Shown here piece after piece: positions 50,965 through 59,562 of a DNA stretch of 64,000 nt; position 1 is the stretch's first letter; every line of letters starts with the position of its first letter. A program made the translations under genes and the position numbers. The notes under the pieces are model-generated. The model was given only the letters and a program-made list of their open reading frames with translations. It did no database searches and was not told the origin of the DNA. The stretch is taken from positions 3,789,501 to 3,853,500 of the forward strand of contig NZ_CP060131.1 of the NCBI RefSeq assembly GCF_014235185.1. The letters run 5' to 3'. Source of the DNA: Pseudonocardia petroleophila. Lineage in GTDB: Bacteria; Actinomycetota; Actinomycetes; Mycobacteriales; Pseudonocardiaceae.

Positions 50965-52892
50965 CGGTTCTCCTCGGTGTGGTGGGCCGGCTCGACGTGG
51001 AAGTCGGCCAGGTCGGCGGTGCGGGTCATGTCCCAGTAGTCGATGACGCGCCACGGCGTGTTCGTGACCACGCGCCCGGCGGAGTTGCGGTAGTAGGTGC
51101 TCATCCCGGGGTGCGACCACACCATCCGGTCGTGCGCCGCATCCACCCGCGCGACGTAGTCGTCGTGCACCTCGGCCCGGCACTCCAGTGCGCCGATCCG
51201 GCCCTCGCGCATCCGGCGCAGGGCGTCGCCGATGTAGCGGGCCTGGCACTCGGCGATGAACATGTAGCTGCCGCCTGCCCCCGGGTTGACGTTGGGTCCG
51301 TACATCAGGAACAGGTTCGGGAAGCGCGGCACCGTGATGCCCAGGTACGCGGTGGCGTCGTCGTCACCCCAGACCGCACGCAGGTCAGCCCCGCCGCGCC
51401 CGCGCACCTGCAGCGGAGCGACGAACCGGTTCACCTGGAACCCGGTGCACAGCACGACGACGTCCGCCGGGTGCAGGGCGCCGGTGCCGTCGCGCACCGC
51501 GTCGGCGGTGAAACCGGTGACCGGCTCGGTGACCAGGTCGACGTGCGGGCGGGTCAGCGCCCGGTACCAGCCGTTGTCCAGCAGCATCCGCTTGCCGTAG
51601 GGCGGGTAGCTCGGCACCGCCTTGGCCTGCAGGTCCGGCCGCCCGGCCAGCTCGGAGCGGATGTAGCGGGTGAAGTACTCTCGGTGCCCGTCGTTGACGG
51701 CGTTGAGCGAGCGCTCGGGATGCTCCCACCCGGGGTCGACCTGCAGGGAGGGGTGCACCCGGTCGTTCCAGGTCCAGGCCAGGCGCAGCCGGTACCAGGT
51801 GCGGTAGAACGGCACGTTGTCGAACAGCCACCGCGCGTCGTCATCGATCGGGTCGAAGTACCCGTCGGCGGGCGCGGCCCACTGCGGTGAGCGCTGGAAC
51901 ACCGTCAGCGAGGCGGTCCGGTCGACGATCGCCGGGACCGTCTGCATGGCGCTGGCCCCGGTCCCGACGACGGCCACCCGCCTGCCGGTGAGATCCAGGT
52001 CGGCGGGCCATCGGGTGGAGTGCACGACCGTGCCGCGGAAGTCGTCCAGCCCCGGGAGGTCGGGCACGATCGGGATGCCGAACAGCCCGGCCGCGGTGAC
52101 CAGGACGTCCGCGGTGAGCTCACGCTGCACCCCGTCCCGGTCGCGGACCAGCACGGTCCAGCTCTGCGCGGCCTCGTCGTAGCGCGCGTCGACGGCCTCG
52201 GTGCCGAACAGGATGTCCTCCCGCAGGCAGTAGTGGTCGGCGAGGTCGGCGAGGTAGCCGGCGAGCTCGTCGCGCTTGCCGAAGTGGCCCGACCAGGCCC
52301 GCGGGAAGAACGACAGCGAGTACAGGTGGCTGGGGGTGTCCACGCCGCAGCCCGGGTAGGAGTTGGTCAGCCAGGTGCCGCCGACGTCCTCGTTGCGCTC
52401 GACGATCACGTGCCGCACGCCCGCCTCGCGCAGCGCCACGGCCAGCGTCATCCCGGACACCCCGGCGCCGACGATGAGCACCGTCTGGCCGGTGCCGGCC
52501 TGCGGCCGCGGCCGCGGCGTGCGGACCGGGGCACCCAGCTCGGCCGCGGCGAGCCGGCCGTACTCTTCGGGGACGGGCTCGCCCATCGCCACCGCGAACA
52601 TCTCGGTCAGCTGCGCGGTCGGCGGGTCGGCGACAACCACCGGCGTCCCGCCGGACCAGGCCAGCACGGCGTCGGTGACCGCGTCGAGGACCTCACGGCG
52701 ACGCTCGTCGGCGAGCCCGCCGGAGTCGTTCGCGCCGAGGCCGCGGTTGCGGCCGGGCCGGTAGGGCGGCTCGAGCCAGCGGCGGTCACCGGTCAGGTGG
52801 TGCAGCACCATCAGCAGGGTGGGGATGTTGCCGGCCTCGACGGCGGCCCGCAGGCGGGTCCGGTCCACGGCGGGGGCGAGTACCTCGGTCAC
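50961..52892 (-). CDS. Baeyer-Villiger monooxygenase of the 4-hydroxyacetophenone monooxygenase (HAPMO) type
   Basis: 643 residues from the GTG at 52892 (GGAGCCGCC upstream). About 135 extra N-terminal residues precede the FAD loop VGAGVSGM (142-149), the same architecture and length as HAPMO (about 640). GGTWLTNSYPGCGVD, the BVMO fingerprint FRGTVVHSTRWP, second loop VVGTGASAM and LCTGFQVNRF are intact. It would convert an aryl or alicyclic ketone to an ester. First gene of the oxygenase operon, 34 bases from the 22-bp palindrome. Confidence 0.93.
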   Translation of the reverse strand: MTEVLAPAVDRTRLRAAVEAGNIPTLLMVLHHLTGDRRWLEPPYRPGRNRGLGANDSGGLADERRREVLDAVTDAVLAWSGGTPVVVADPPTAQLTEMFAVAMGEPVPEEYGRLAAAELGAPVRTPRPRPQAGTGQTVLIVGAGVSGMTLAVALREAGVRHVIVERNEDVGGTWLTNSYPGCGVDTPSHLYSLSFFPRAWSGHFGKRDELAGYLADLADHYCLREDILFGTEAVDARYDEAAQSWTVLVRDRDGVQRELTADVLVTAAGLFGIPIVPDLPGLDDFRGTVVHSTRWPADLDLTGRRVAVVGTGASAMQTVPAIVDRTASLTVFQRSPQWAAPADGYFDPIDDDARWLFDNVPFYRTWYRLRLAWTWNDRVHPSLQVDPGWEHPERSLNAVNDGHREYFTRYIRSELAGRPDLQAKAVPSYPPYGKRMLLDNGWYRALTRPHVDLVTEPVTGFTADAVRDGTGALHPADVVVLCTGFQVNRFVAPLQVRGRGGADLRAVWGDDDATAYLGITVPRFPNLFLMYGPNVNPGAGGSYMFIAECQARYIGDALRRMREGRIGALECRAEVHDDYVARVDAAHDRMVWSHPGMSTYYRNSAGRVVTNTPWRVIDYWDMTRTADLADFHVEPAHHTEENR

Positions 52893-52926
52893 GGCGGCTC
52901 CGTCGGTGGCGTGGGGGTGAGGTCCA

Positions 52927-52948
52927 CCATACTGACCGGTCGGCATGG
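52927..52948. promoter_or_regulatory. 22-bp near-perfect palindrome, TetR operator candidate
   Basis: CCATACTGACCGGTCGGCATGG is symmetric at 18 of 22 positions around GACCGGTC. It lies 35 bases upstream of the HAPMO-like start, where an operator would block the operon promoter. The operon encodes its own TetR. Confidence 0.7.
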
Positions 52949-52988
52949 TGGCAACGGGTCGCGGACCGTACAGGTGGCCGCACCGTCG

Positions 52989-53771
52989 TCACCGCCCGAG
53001 GAACCGGGCCGGGCGACGTGCCAGGAAGGCCGCGGCGCCTTCCCGGGCATCGTCGGAGGCCAGCACCGCGAGCGCGGCGTCGCGCTCGGCGGCAACGCCC
53101 CGGCGGTGCTCCGCGGAGTAGGTGCGCTTGATCGCGGCGACGGTCAGCGGAGCGTTGCCGGCGATCACCGCGGCGAGGGCCCGCGCCTCGGCGGCGAGAT
53201 CCTCCGGCGCGCACACGCGCCCGACGAGGCCCAGCCCGGCGGCCTCGGCGGCGTCGAAGTGGCGGCCGGTGAGCAGCAGGTCCGCGGCGGCGGCCGTACC
53301 GATCTCGCGGGTGAGCGCCCCGACCGCGCCGAACGGGTAGAGGCCCATCCGGGCGGCCTGCGTACCGAACCGCGCGCTCGACGCCGCGAGGCGCAGGTCG
53401 CAGGCGAGCAGCAACGACATGCCGCCCCCGAAGCACCCCCCGTTGACGGCCGCCACCACCGGGACCCCGATCCGGGTCGGTCCCAGCAGCGCGGCCTCCA
53501 GGAGCGCGAGGGCGGCACCGGGATCATCGATCTCCCGCAGGTCGGCCCCCGAGCAGAAGGCCGACCCGGTGCCGGTGAGCACGACGACGCGAGCGGCGGG
53601 ATCGGCATCGACGTCGGACCACACCCGGGCCAGCGCCTCGGCGGTGGCCGGGTCGAGGGCGTTGCGCGTCCGGGGCCGGTCGAGCCGGACGGTCCACACC
53701 GGGCCGTCCCGGTCGACGTGCAGGCCGGGGGTGTCCGGACCCGGCTGCGCCAGGGGCCCCGTCCGGGTCAT
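52989..53771 (-). CDS. Crotonase-fold protein (atypical active site)
   Basis: 260 residues from the ATG at 53771. GSAFCSGADLREI and VNGGCFGGGMSLLLACD form the oxyanion and CoA site. The hydratase Glu positions are Ser (GGGMSLLL) and Ala (FGTQAARMGLYP). Last gene of the set ligase, SDR, diiron protein, crotonase transcribed from 57221 toward 52989; 16 bases after the diiron gene. Function uncertain: isomerase or C-C hydrolase possible. Confidence 0.88.
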   Translation of the reverse strand: MTRTGPLAQPGPDTPGLHVDRDGPVWTVRLDRPRTRNALDPATAEALARVWSDVDADPAARVVVLTGTGSAFCSGADLREIDDPGAALALLEAALLGPTRIGVPVVAAVNGGCFGGGMSLLLACDLRLAASSARFGTQAARMGLYPFGAVGALTREIGTAAAADLLLTGRHFDAAEAAGLGLVGRVCAPEDLAAEARALAAVIAGNAPLTVAAIKRTYSAEHRRGVAAERDAALAVLASDDAREGAAAFLARRPARFLGR

Positions 53772-53787
53772 GCCCCGGCCCGTCCCG

Positions 53788-54867
53788 TCACCGGGCAAGG
53801 AGATCGGCGGTGTAGTCCTCCTCCAGGCTGCGCTCGCGGGCCCCGATGCGGAAGGCCTCGAACACCGGGAGGTGGTCGTCGAAGTCGTCGATGCCGTTCT
53901 GCTCCAGCACCCACTTGACCTTCTTCACCGCCGGGCGCGCGGCCTCCCACATCGCGTCGGCGTCCTCGCCGGTCATCACCCGCATCGCCCGGCCCAGCAG
54001 GCGGTTGTGGGTCTCGGCGAAGTGCCCGGGCGCCTGGTCGGCGGGACGCATCCAGAAGTTGGACTCGTCGCTGGTGACCAGCTGCGGCAGGGCCAGCATC
54101 CCCATCGCGTACAGGATGCCGTCGCTGGCCAGCTTGGCCAGGAACCGCCGCTCGTCGGTGCCCAGCGCGGGCCGGTCGCGGTCGCGCATCCGCTTCTCGA
54201 ACAGCAGCCGGCCGTACGCGACGTGGCGGCGTTCGTCGACGTCGACGTGGCGGTAGCCCTCCTTGAGCGCGGGCCACGCGATGCCGTCGACGATGCGGTC
54301 GAACAGCACCATCCCCACGATCTCCGGGGCCAGGATGCTGACCTGCAACAGCCACGGGTTGTCCCCGAGCACGACCTTCTCGGTGTAGGTGGGCCACATC
54401 CGCGACTGCTTCCACTCCACCCACCGCAGGTTCTGCACCGCGCGGTGCTCCAGCTCGGTGCGCGGGGTGAACTCGAACGGGAAGCCCGGGATCATCGTGG
54501 TGGCGACCCGGCGGAAGAACTCCTCGTGCACGAACTCGTCGCGGCCGGTGGCCATGCACAGCAGGATCAGCCCGTGCTCCTCGTGCCGCTCGTAGAGCGT
54601 GGAGAGCGGGTGCAGGAACTGGGGTGCGGCGGCGTACTCGAACATCGCCCCGAGTGCGCCGTGGTAGGCCACGGCGAGCCGCTCCTCGGGTTCCAGCGCG
54701 TCGACGTCGATCGTGTCCCAGGCCAGCCGGGTCGGGTTCCAGGTGAGGTCCTTGGCCCGCTCGTAGACGTTGAGCGCGCGGCGGTCCTCGACCCGCCAGT
54801 CGACCGGGTAGATGTTGGGAGCCAGCACCGGAGGTGGTGTCCACGCGTGGTCCATCTCGATCGTCAT
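53788..54867 (-). CDS. Ferritin-like diiron protein (putative oxygenase)
   Basis: 359 residues, ATG 54867 with GGAGG upstream. Two ExxH pairs mark a diiron four-helix bundle: EFVHEE (Glu111/His114) and DERRHVAYG. The length and WNPTRLAW start resemble R2-like/AurF-like diiron oxidases rather than ferritin storage proteins. It may hydroxylate or oxidise an acyl-CoA or free acid using O2, but no homologue of known function is recognised. No dedicated electron donor nearby. Confidence 0.75.
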   Translation of the reverse strand: MTIEMDHAWTPPPVLAPNIYPVDWRVEDRRALNVYERAKDLTWNPTRLAWDTIDVDALEPEERLAVAYHGALGAMFEYAAAPQFLHPLSTLYERHEEHGLILLCMATGRDEFVHEEFFRRVATTMIPGFPFEFTPRTELEHRAVQNLRWVEWKQSRMWPTYTEKVVLGDNPWLLQVSILAPEIVGMVLFDRIVDGIAWPALKEGYRHVDVDERRHVAYGRLLFEKRMRDRDRPALGTDERRFLAKLASDGILYAMGMLALPQLVTSDESNFWMRPADQAPGHFAETHNRLLGRAMRVMTGEDADAMWEAARPAVKKVKWVLEQNGIDDFDDHLPVFEAFRIGARERSLEEDYTADLLAR

Positions 54868-54905
54868 GTCGCCTCCTGTTCGACCCCGCCGGGGTCGGTG
54901 TCGCC

Positions 54906-55658
54906 CTAGGGCATTGCGTATCCGCCGTTGACGCCGTAGGTCTGCCCGGTCACCCAGGACGCGCGGTCGCCGGCCAGGAACGCGACCGCGGCGGCCGCGT
55001 CCTCGGGCTCGCCGGTGCGGCCAAGCGGATACGCCTTCGCGATCCGGTCCCACAGCTCGGGGGCGAAGCTCGCCTCCGCCTGCGGCGTGCGGGTGGTGCC
55101 CAGCGCCACGCAGTTGACCCGGACGCCGTGCCGCCCGACCTCCTTGGCCAGTGCCTTGCTGAACCCGATCACCGCGGCCTTGGCCGCGGAGTAGACGGCG
55201 GTGCGGGGTTCGCCGACCCGGGCCGCCTCCGAGGTGATGGTGACGACCGACCCCCGGCCGCGCGCGATCATGCCGGGCAGCGCCGCATGGGTCATGTTGA
55301 GCACACCGTGGGTGTTGACCCCGAACTCGCGGGCCCAGTCCTGCGGGCCGGTCTCGGTGAACGGCTTCACGATCCACATCCCGGCGTTGTTGACCAGGAC
55401 GTCCAACGGGCCGATCGCCCGTTCCGCCTCCGCGACCATGGCGGCGGCGGAGGCGTGGTCGCTGACGTCCCCGGTGATCGCGACGACGGTGCCGCCCGCG
55501 GCGCCGAGCTTCGCCGCCGCCTCCCGCGCGCCCTCGGCGTCGACGTCGGCGACGGCCACGCTCGCCCCTTCGGCGACGAGCAGGGCGCTGATCGCATAGC
55601 CGATCCCGCGGGCCCCGCCGGTGACCAGCGCCGCGCGTCCGTCGAGTCCGAGATCCAT
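54906..55658 (-). CDS. Short-chain dehydrogenase/reductase (BadH-like branch)
   Basis: 250 residues, ATG with CAGGAGCACC upstream. TGGARGIGYAI, NNAGMWIVKPFTETGPQDW, Ser in TITSEAARVGEPRTAVYSAAK, and GQTYGVNGGYAMP. The KPFTET and EAARVGE blocks put it near BadH and the 42603 protein, so it may also oxidise a ring 2-hydroxyacyl-CoA. Lies 24 bases from the ligase and 38 from the diiron gene. Confidence 0.91.
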   Translation of the reverse strand: MDLGLDGRAALVTGGARGIGYAISALLVAEGASVAVADVDAEGAREAAAKLGAAGGTVVAITGDVSDHASAAAMVAEAERAIGPLDVLVNNAGMWIVKPFTETGPQDWAREFGVNTHGVLNMTHAALPGMIARGRGSVVTITSEAARVGEPRTAVYSAAKAAVIGFSKALAKEVGRHGVRVNCVALGTTRTPQAEASFAPELWDRIAKAYPLGRTGEPEDAAAAVAFLAGDRASWVTGQTYGVNGGYAMP

Positions 55659-55682
55659 GGTGCTCCTGTCGGTAGGGCCGGC

Positions 55683-57221
55683 TCAGACGCCGGAGACGCG
55701 GCGTTCCCGGCCCGCCCAGTGCGGCTCGCGCAGCGCCTTGCGCTGCAGCTTGCCCACCGGGCTCTTGGGCAGCTCCTCGGTGCGGAACTCCACCCGGCCG
55801 GGCTTCTTGTAGGAACCCAGGGCGCCTGCGACGAGGTCGATGATCTCCTGCTCGGTCACCGCCGCCCCGGGGTCGGTGACGCAGACGGCCATCGGGGTCT
55901 CGCCCCACCGCTCGTGCGGGACGCCGAAGACCGCCACCTCGCGCACCGCGGGATGGGAGGCGATGGCGTTCTCCAGCTCGGCGGGCCAGATGTTGAACCC
56001 GCCCGAGATGATCATGTCGTCCATCCGGTCGAGCACGTAGAGGTAGCCGTTGGCGTCCATGGTGCCGACGTCGCCGGTGAGCACCCAGCCGTCCACCAGG
56101 CGGGCGGCGGTCTTCTCGGGGTCGTTCCAGAACCCGGTCATCTGACCCTCGCAGCGGATCGCGATCTGACCCTCCTGCCCGACGGGCAGCGCCTCGTCGT
56201 CGGGCCCGCGGATCTCCAGCTCGGCGAACGGCAGCGGCCGCCCGGCCGAGCGCAGCGGGGTGGAGCCCTCGACGGTGGAGAACCACTCCTGCGGTCCCAT
56301 CGCGCACGCCGGCAACGCCTCGGTCTGGCCGTAGAGCTGGTGGAGCACCGGCCCGAACAGGTCGCGCGCGGCCAGCGCGGTGGCGTCCGAGATCGGTGCG
56401 CCGGCGACCAGGACGACCTTGAGCGCCGAGAAGTCCCGGCGCTGCGCGTCGGGGTGCTGGGTAAGGGCGCCGAGCAGCGCGGGGACGCAGAACATGTACC
56501 CGACCCGCTCGCGTTCCATCGCCTCCAGGCACCCGGCCGGGTCGGCGGCCGGCAGCAGGACGTTGGCGGCGCCCTGCAACCACATCGGGAGGTAGAGGTA
56601 GCCCGAGCCGTGCGAGATCGGGCCGACGTGCAGGCAGACGTCACCGACCTGCACCGGGGGGAGGTTGTAGGTCCAGTCCCGGCCCGAGGCGATCCAGGTC
56701 CGGTGCGTGTTCGCGACGCCCTTCGCCCGCCCGGTGGTGCCGCCGGTGTGCCGGATGATGAAGTAGTCGTCCGGCTCGATCCGCGGGTCGGGGTCGGTGT
56801 CGGGTTGGGCGGCCAGCCAGTCCTCGTAGCCGTCGTCGCGGACGATCACGTGCTCGAGGTCGGGCAGCTCGTCGACCAGCCCGGCGACGTCGGGCAGGTA
56901 GCGCTGCGAGACCACGAGCGCCCGGCAGCCCGTCCCGGCCATGTTGTCGGCGTGTGCCCGGCGGGCGTCGCGGGCGTAGAGCGGGACGCGGACGAGCCCG
57001 GCCGCGGCGGCCCCCGCGTACATGTCCTGCGCCCCGATGCCGTTGTCCTCCAGCACCGCCACCCGGTCGCCCGGGTCCAGGCCGAGCGCGAGCAGGCCGT
57101 TGGCGAGCCGCAGCCCGCGCGACCAGGCCTGCGCGAAGGTGAGCCGCCGGTCGCCGGAGACCACCGCGGTCCGCTCGGCGTAGTGCTGCGCCGAGCGGCG
57201 CATCAGGCCCCGGACGTCCAT
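55683..57221 (-). CDS. Acyl-CoA ligase (ANL superfamily)
   Basis: 512 residues, start ATG. IIRHTGGTTGRAKGVANTH (Gly-Gly in the loop), LYGQTEALP, WVLTGD, DMIISGGFNIWPAELE and SPVGKLQRKALREPHW. The RHTGGTTGRAKG loop is seen in ligases of cyclohexanecarboxylate- or aryl-type acids, a weak hint to AliA-like function. First gene of its set; divergent from the PaaX regulator, with the ACAGAATGTCGTA element between them. Confidence 0.9.
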   Translation of the reverse strand: MDVRGLMRRSAQHYAERTAVVSGDRRLTFAQAWSRGLRLANGLLALGLDPGDRVAVLEDNGIGAQDMYAGAAAAGLVRVPLYARDARRAHADNMAGTGCRALVVSQRYLPDVAGLVDELPDLEHVIVRDDGYEDWLAAQPDTDPDPRIEPDDYFIIRHTGGTTGRAKGVANTHRTWIASGRDWTYNLPPVQVGDVCLHVGPISHGSGYLYLPMWLQGAANVLLPAADPAGCLEAMERERVGYMFCVPALLGALTQHPDAQRRDFSALKVVLVAGAPISDATALAARDLFGPVLHQLYGQTEALPACAMGPQEWFSTVEGSTPLRSAGRPLPFAELEIRGPDDEALPVGQEGQIAIRCEGQMTGFWNDPEKTAARLVDGWVLTGDVGTMDANGYLYVLDRMDDMIISGGFNIWPAELENAIASHPAVREVAVFGVPHERWGETPMAVCVTDPGAAVTEQEIIDLVAGALGSYKKPGRVEFRTEELPKSPVGKLQRKALREPHWAGRERRVSGV

Positions 57222-57280
57222 CGGTCATCGACCTCCTCGTCGGTGGATGTCGAGTGTGCTTGAGCACGCGACGGCCGTCA

Positions 57281-57293
57281 ACAGAATGTCGTA
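57281..57293 (+). promoter_or_regulatory. ACAGAATGTCGTA element, copy 1 (PaaX operator candidate)
   Basis: This 13-mer lies in the 126-base region between the ligase start (57221) and the PaaX start (57348) and is repeated exactly at 58267-58279 upstream of the P450. Confidence 0.55.
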
Positions 57294-57347
57294 GAAAGGC
57301 GTCACTACCATGCGCGGGCACAGGGGTCGGACGACCGGGGGAGAACG

Positions 57348-58235
57348 ATGGACGCGCGCGGCGGACCGGCACCGGTCGGCGGGTGGAACGGCAACGGCGC
57401 GCCGCGGGCGTCGCGGAGCGCCCGGTCGCTGCTGTTCACCGTCGTCGGGGAGTACCTCCGGGATCCGGGATCGGCGCTGTGGACCGCGGGTGCGGTCGCC
57501 GCGCTGGGCCGGCTGGGGGTCGAGGAGCGCGCGGCCCGGCAGGCCCTGACCCGGACGGCGCGGGACGGCTGGCTCGTGGCCGAGCGGCACGGCCGCCGCA
57601 CGCTCTGGCGGCTGACCTCCCGGGCCGCCGACCACTTCGCGGAGTCCGCCGAGTCGGTCTACCGGGCCAGGCGGCACCCGACCGGCTGGAACGGCGACTG
57701 GACCGTGCTCGTCACCTCCGTGCCCGAGTCCCGGCGCGAGCTGCGGCACCGGCTGCGCACCCGGCTGCGCTGGGCCGGGTTCGGGCCGCTCGGACAGGGT
57801 GTGTGGATCTCCCCGCGGGTGGGCTCGGAGCAAGCCGCCCGGCACGTGCTCGACGAGCTCGGCCTGACCGCCAGCGCGGTGTCGGTCATCGGCCGGATCG
57901 GCGGCCTCGGCTCCGAGTTCGAGGTCGTGAACCGGGCGTGGGACCTCGGTGGCCTGGCCCGCGACTACGCCGCCTTCGCCGCCGAGTTCTCCGACCGGCG
58001 CGAGCGGACCGAGCGCGAACCCGCGGTCGTCTTCACCGAGCAGACCCGGATGGTGCACCGCTGGCGGGAGTTCGCGCTGCGCGACCCCGTGCTGCCGGCC
58101 GACCTGCTGCCCGCCCGCTGGCCCGGTCACGACGCCCGGGACCTGTTCTTCCGCCGGCACGACGCCGACCACCGGATCGCCGCGGCCTGGCTGGGTGCGC
58201 TGAGCCAGGGCGCGACCGGCCCGGCCGGACCGTGA
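57348..58235 (+). CDS. PaaX-family transcriptional regulator
   Basis: 295 residues. The N-terminus SARSLLFTVVGEYLRDPGSA and the following winged helix (RAARQALTRTARDGWLVAER) with GRRTLWRLT are the PaaX pattern; the long middle domain (WTVLVTSVPESRR, LGQGVWISP) also fits. PaaX proteins repress phenylacetate-type catabolic genes and release DNA on binding an aryl-CoA. Here the flanking genes are a ligase set and a P450, so the inducer is probably the CoA ester made by the ligase at 55683. Repeated elements at 57281, 58243 and 58267 are likely sites. Confidence 0.9.
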   Translation: MDARGGPAPVGGWNGNGAPRASRSARSLLFTVVGEYLRDPGSALWTAGAVAALGRLGVEERAARQALTRTARDGWLVAERHGRRTLWRLTSRAADHFAESAESVYRARRHPTGWNGDWTVLVTSVPESRRELRHRLRTRLRWAGFGPLGQGVWISPRVGSEQAARHVLDELGLTASAVSVIGRIGGLGSEFEVVNRAWDLGGLARDYAAFAAEFSDRRERTEREPAVVFTEQTRMVHRWREFALRDPVLPADLLPARWPGHDARDLFFRRHDADHRIAAAWLGALSQGATGPAGP

Positions 58236-58242
58236 CTCACAT

Positions 58243-58264
58243 GCGACATCCTATTGAATGTCGC
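58243..58264. promoter_or_regulatory. Inverted repeat GCGACAT-N8-ATGTCGC upstream of P450
   Basis: Perfect 7-bp arms. The right arm shares AATGTCG with the two 13-mer elements, so three AATGTCG units lie around the PaaX gene. It starts 8 bases after the PaaX stop. Confidence 0.6.
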
Positions 58265-58266
58265 CG

Positions 58267-58279
58267 ACAGAATGTCGTA
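58267..58279 (+). promoter_or_regulatory. ACAGAATGTCGTA element, copy 2
   Basis: Exact repeat of 57281-57293. It overlaps the possible ATG start at 58272, favouring a downstream GTG as real start of the P450 and a direct role as operator. Confidence 0.55.
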
Positions 58280-58283
58280 CGTT

Positions 58284-59513
58284 GTGCCGGTGGCAGCCCC
58301 CATCGATCTCCTGATCGCCGACGCGGTCGCCGACCCGCACGCGACGTTCGCGGCCCTGCGGGACCGTGGCCCGGTGGTCTGGAGCGACACCCACCGGGCC
58401 TGGATCATCACCGGCTACGACGGCGTGGCCGAGGCGTTCCTGGACTCCGAGCGGCTGTCCTCCGACCGGCTGACCCCGTACTGGGCCCGGCTCACCCCCG
58501 ACCGCGCCGCCGTCCTCGGGACCACGTTCGACGTCCTGCGCGGCTGGATGGTGTTCCACGACCCGCCCCGCCACGCGCTCCTGCGCAACCCGGTGCGCCG
58601 AGCGTTCACCCCGCGCCAGGTCCAGCGGCTGGCCCCCGGGATCGAGCGGATCGCCGCCGAGCTGCTCGACGGGATCGCCGAGCGGGGCGAGTGCGACCTC
58701 AAGGCCGAGTTCGCGTTCCCGCTGCCGGCCCTGGTCATCGCGGACCTGATGGGGGTGGAGGGCGCCGATCGGCACCGCTTCAAGGACTGGTCGGCCAAGC
58801 TGGCCGCGATCGTGTTCGGCGAGTCCGACAACCCGCGGCGCGACGCCCGGGCGGCCGAGGGCAGCGCCGAGTTCGTCGACTACTTCAGCTGGCTGGTCCG
58901 GCACCGCCGGGAGCACCCGGGCGAGGACCTGGTCAGCGCGCTGCTCGCCGCGCAGGCCGAGGAAGGGGCCGGCGAGCTGAGCGAGCTGGAGCTGGTGGGC
59001 GCGTGCACGCTGCTGCTGTTCGCCGGCCACGAGACGACGACGAACCTGCTGGCGAACTCGGCGCTGGCCCTGCTGGGCCGGCCCGACCAGGCGGCTCTGC
59101 TGCGCAGCAGGCCGGAGACCGTCGACACGGCCGTCGAGGAGCTGATCCGTTTCGACGGGCCGGTCAAGACCATGGTCCGGGTCGCGGCCCGGACCCACGA
59201 GCGCGGGGGGGTGACCCTCGAGCGGGGACAGACCGTCTACCTGTCGGTGGCCGGGGCGAACCGCGACCCCGCGGTCTACGACCGCGCGGACGACCTGCGC
59301 CTGGACCGCGTCCCGGGGCGACCGGGCATCAGCTTCGGGCAGGGCCTGCACTTCTGCCTCGGGGCGGCGCTGGCCCGGCTGGAGACCCGGATCGCGGTGC
59401 CGGCGCTGCTGGGCAGGTTCCCCGATCTCGCGCTGACCGGCGACGACCTGAGCTGGGAGCCGCAGATCCTGACCAGGGCCGTCCGCGAGCTCCCGGTGTC
59501 GGTCGGGACCTGA
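58284..59513 (+). CDS. Cytochrome P450
   Basis: About 410 residues; starts at 58272 (ATG), 58284 or 58290 (GTG) are all in frame, and I chose 58284 because the upstream ATG sits in the repeated operator element. I-helix FAGHETTTNLL with the acid-alcohol pair replaced by GHETT as usual, K-helix EELIRFDG (ExxR), and heme loop FGQGLHFCLGAALAR with the cysteine ligand. Soluble bacterial class I enzyme; needs ferredoxin and reductase not present here. Under PaaX-like control, so probably hydroxylates the aromatic or alicyclic acid precursor. Confidence 0.93.
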   Translation: MPVAAPIDLLIADAVADPHATFAALRDRGPVVWSDTHRAWIITGYDGVAEAFLDSERLSSDRLTPYWARLTPDRAAVLGTTFDVLRGWMVFHDPPRHALLRNPVRRAFTPRQVQRLAPGIERIAAELLDGIAERGECDLKAEFAFPLPALVIADLMGVEGADRHRFKDWSAKLAAIVFGESDNPRRDARAAEGSAEFVDYFSWLVRHRREHPGEDLVSALLAAQAEEGAGELSELELVGACTLLLFAGHETTTNLLANSALALLGRPDQAALLRSRPETVDTAVEELIRFDGPVKTMVRVAARTHERGGVTLERGQTVYLSVAGANRDPAVYDRADDLRLDRVPGRPGISFGQGLHFCLGAALARLETRIAVPALLGRFPDLALTGDDLSWEPQILTRAVRELPVSVGT

Positions 59514-59562
59514 CCACCCGGCGGCCGGTCACGGGCCCGGTCCCGAGTCGGCGGGCACCCGC

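Noticed and set aside
58254..58283. TTG at 58254 as start of the P450
   Set aside because: It lies inside the GCGACAT-N8-ATGTCGC repeat and has no ribosome site; downstream starts at 58272-58290 fit the usual P450 N-terminus.
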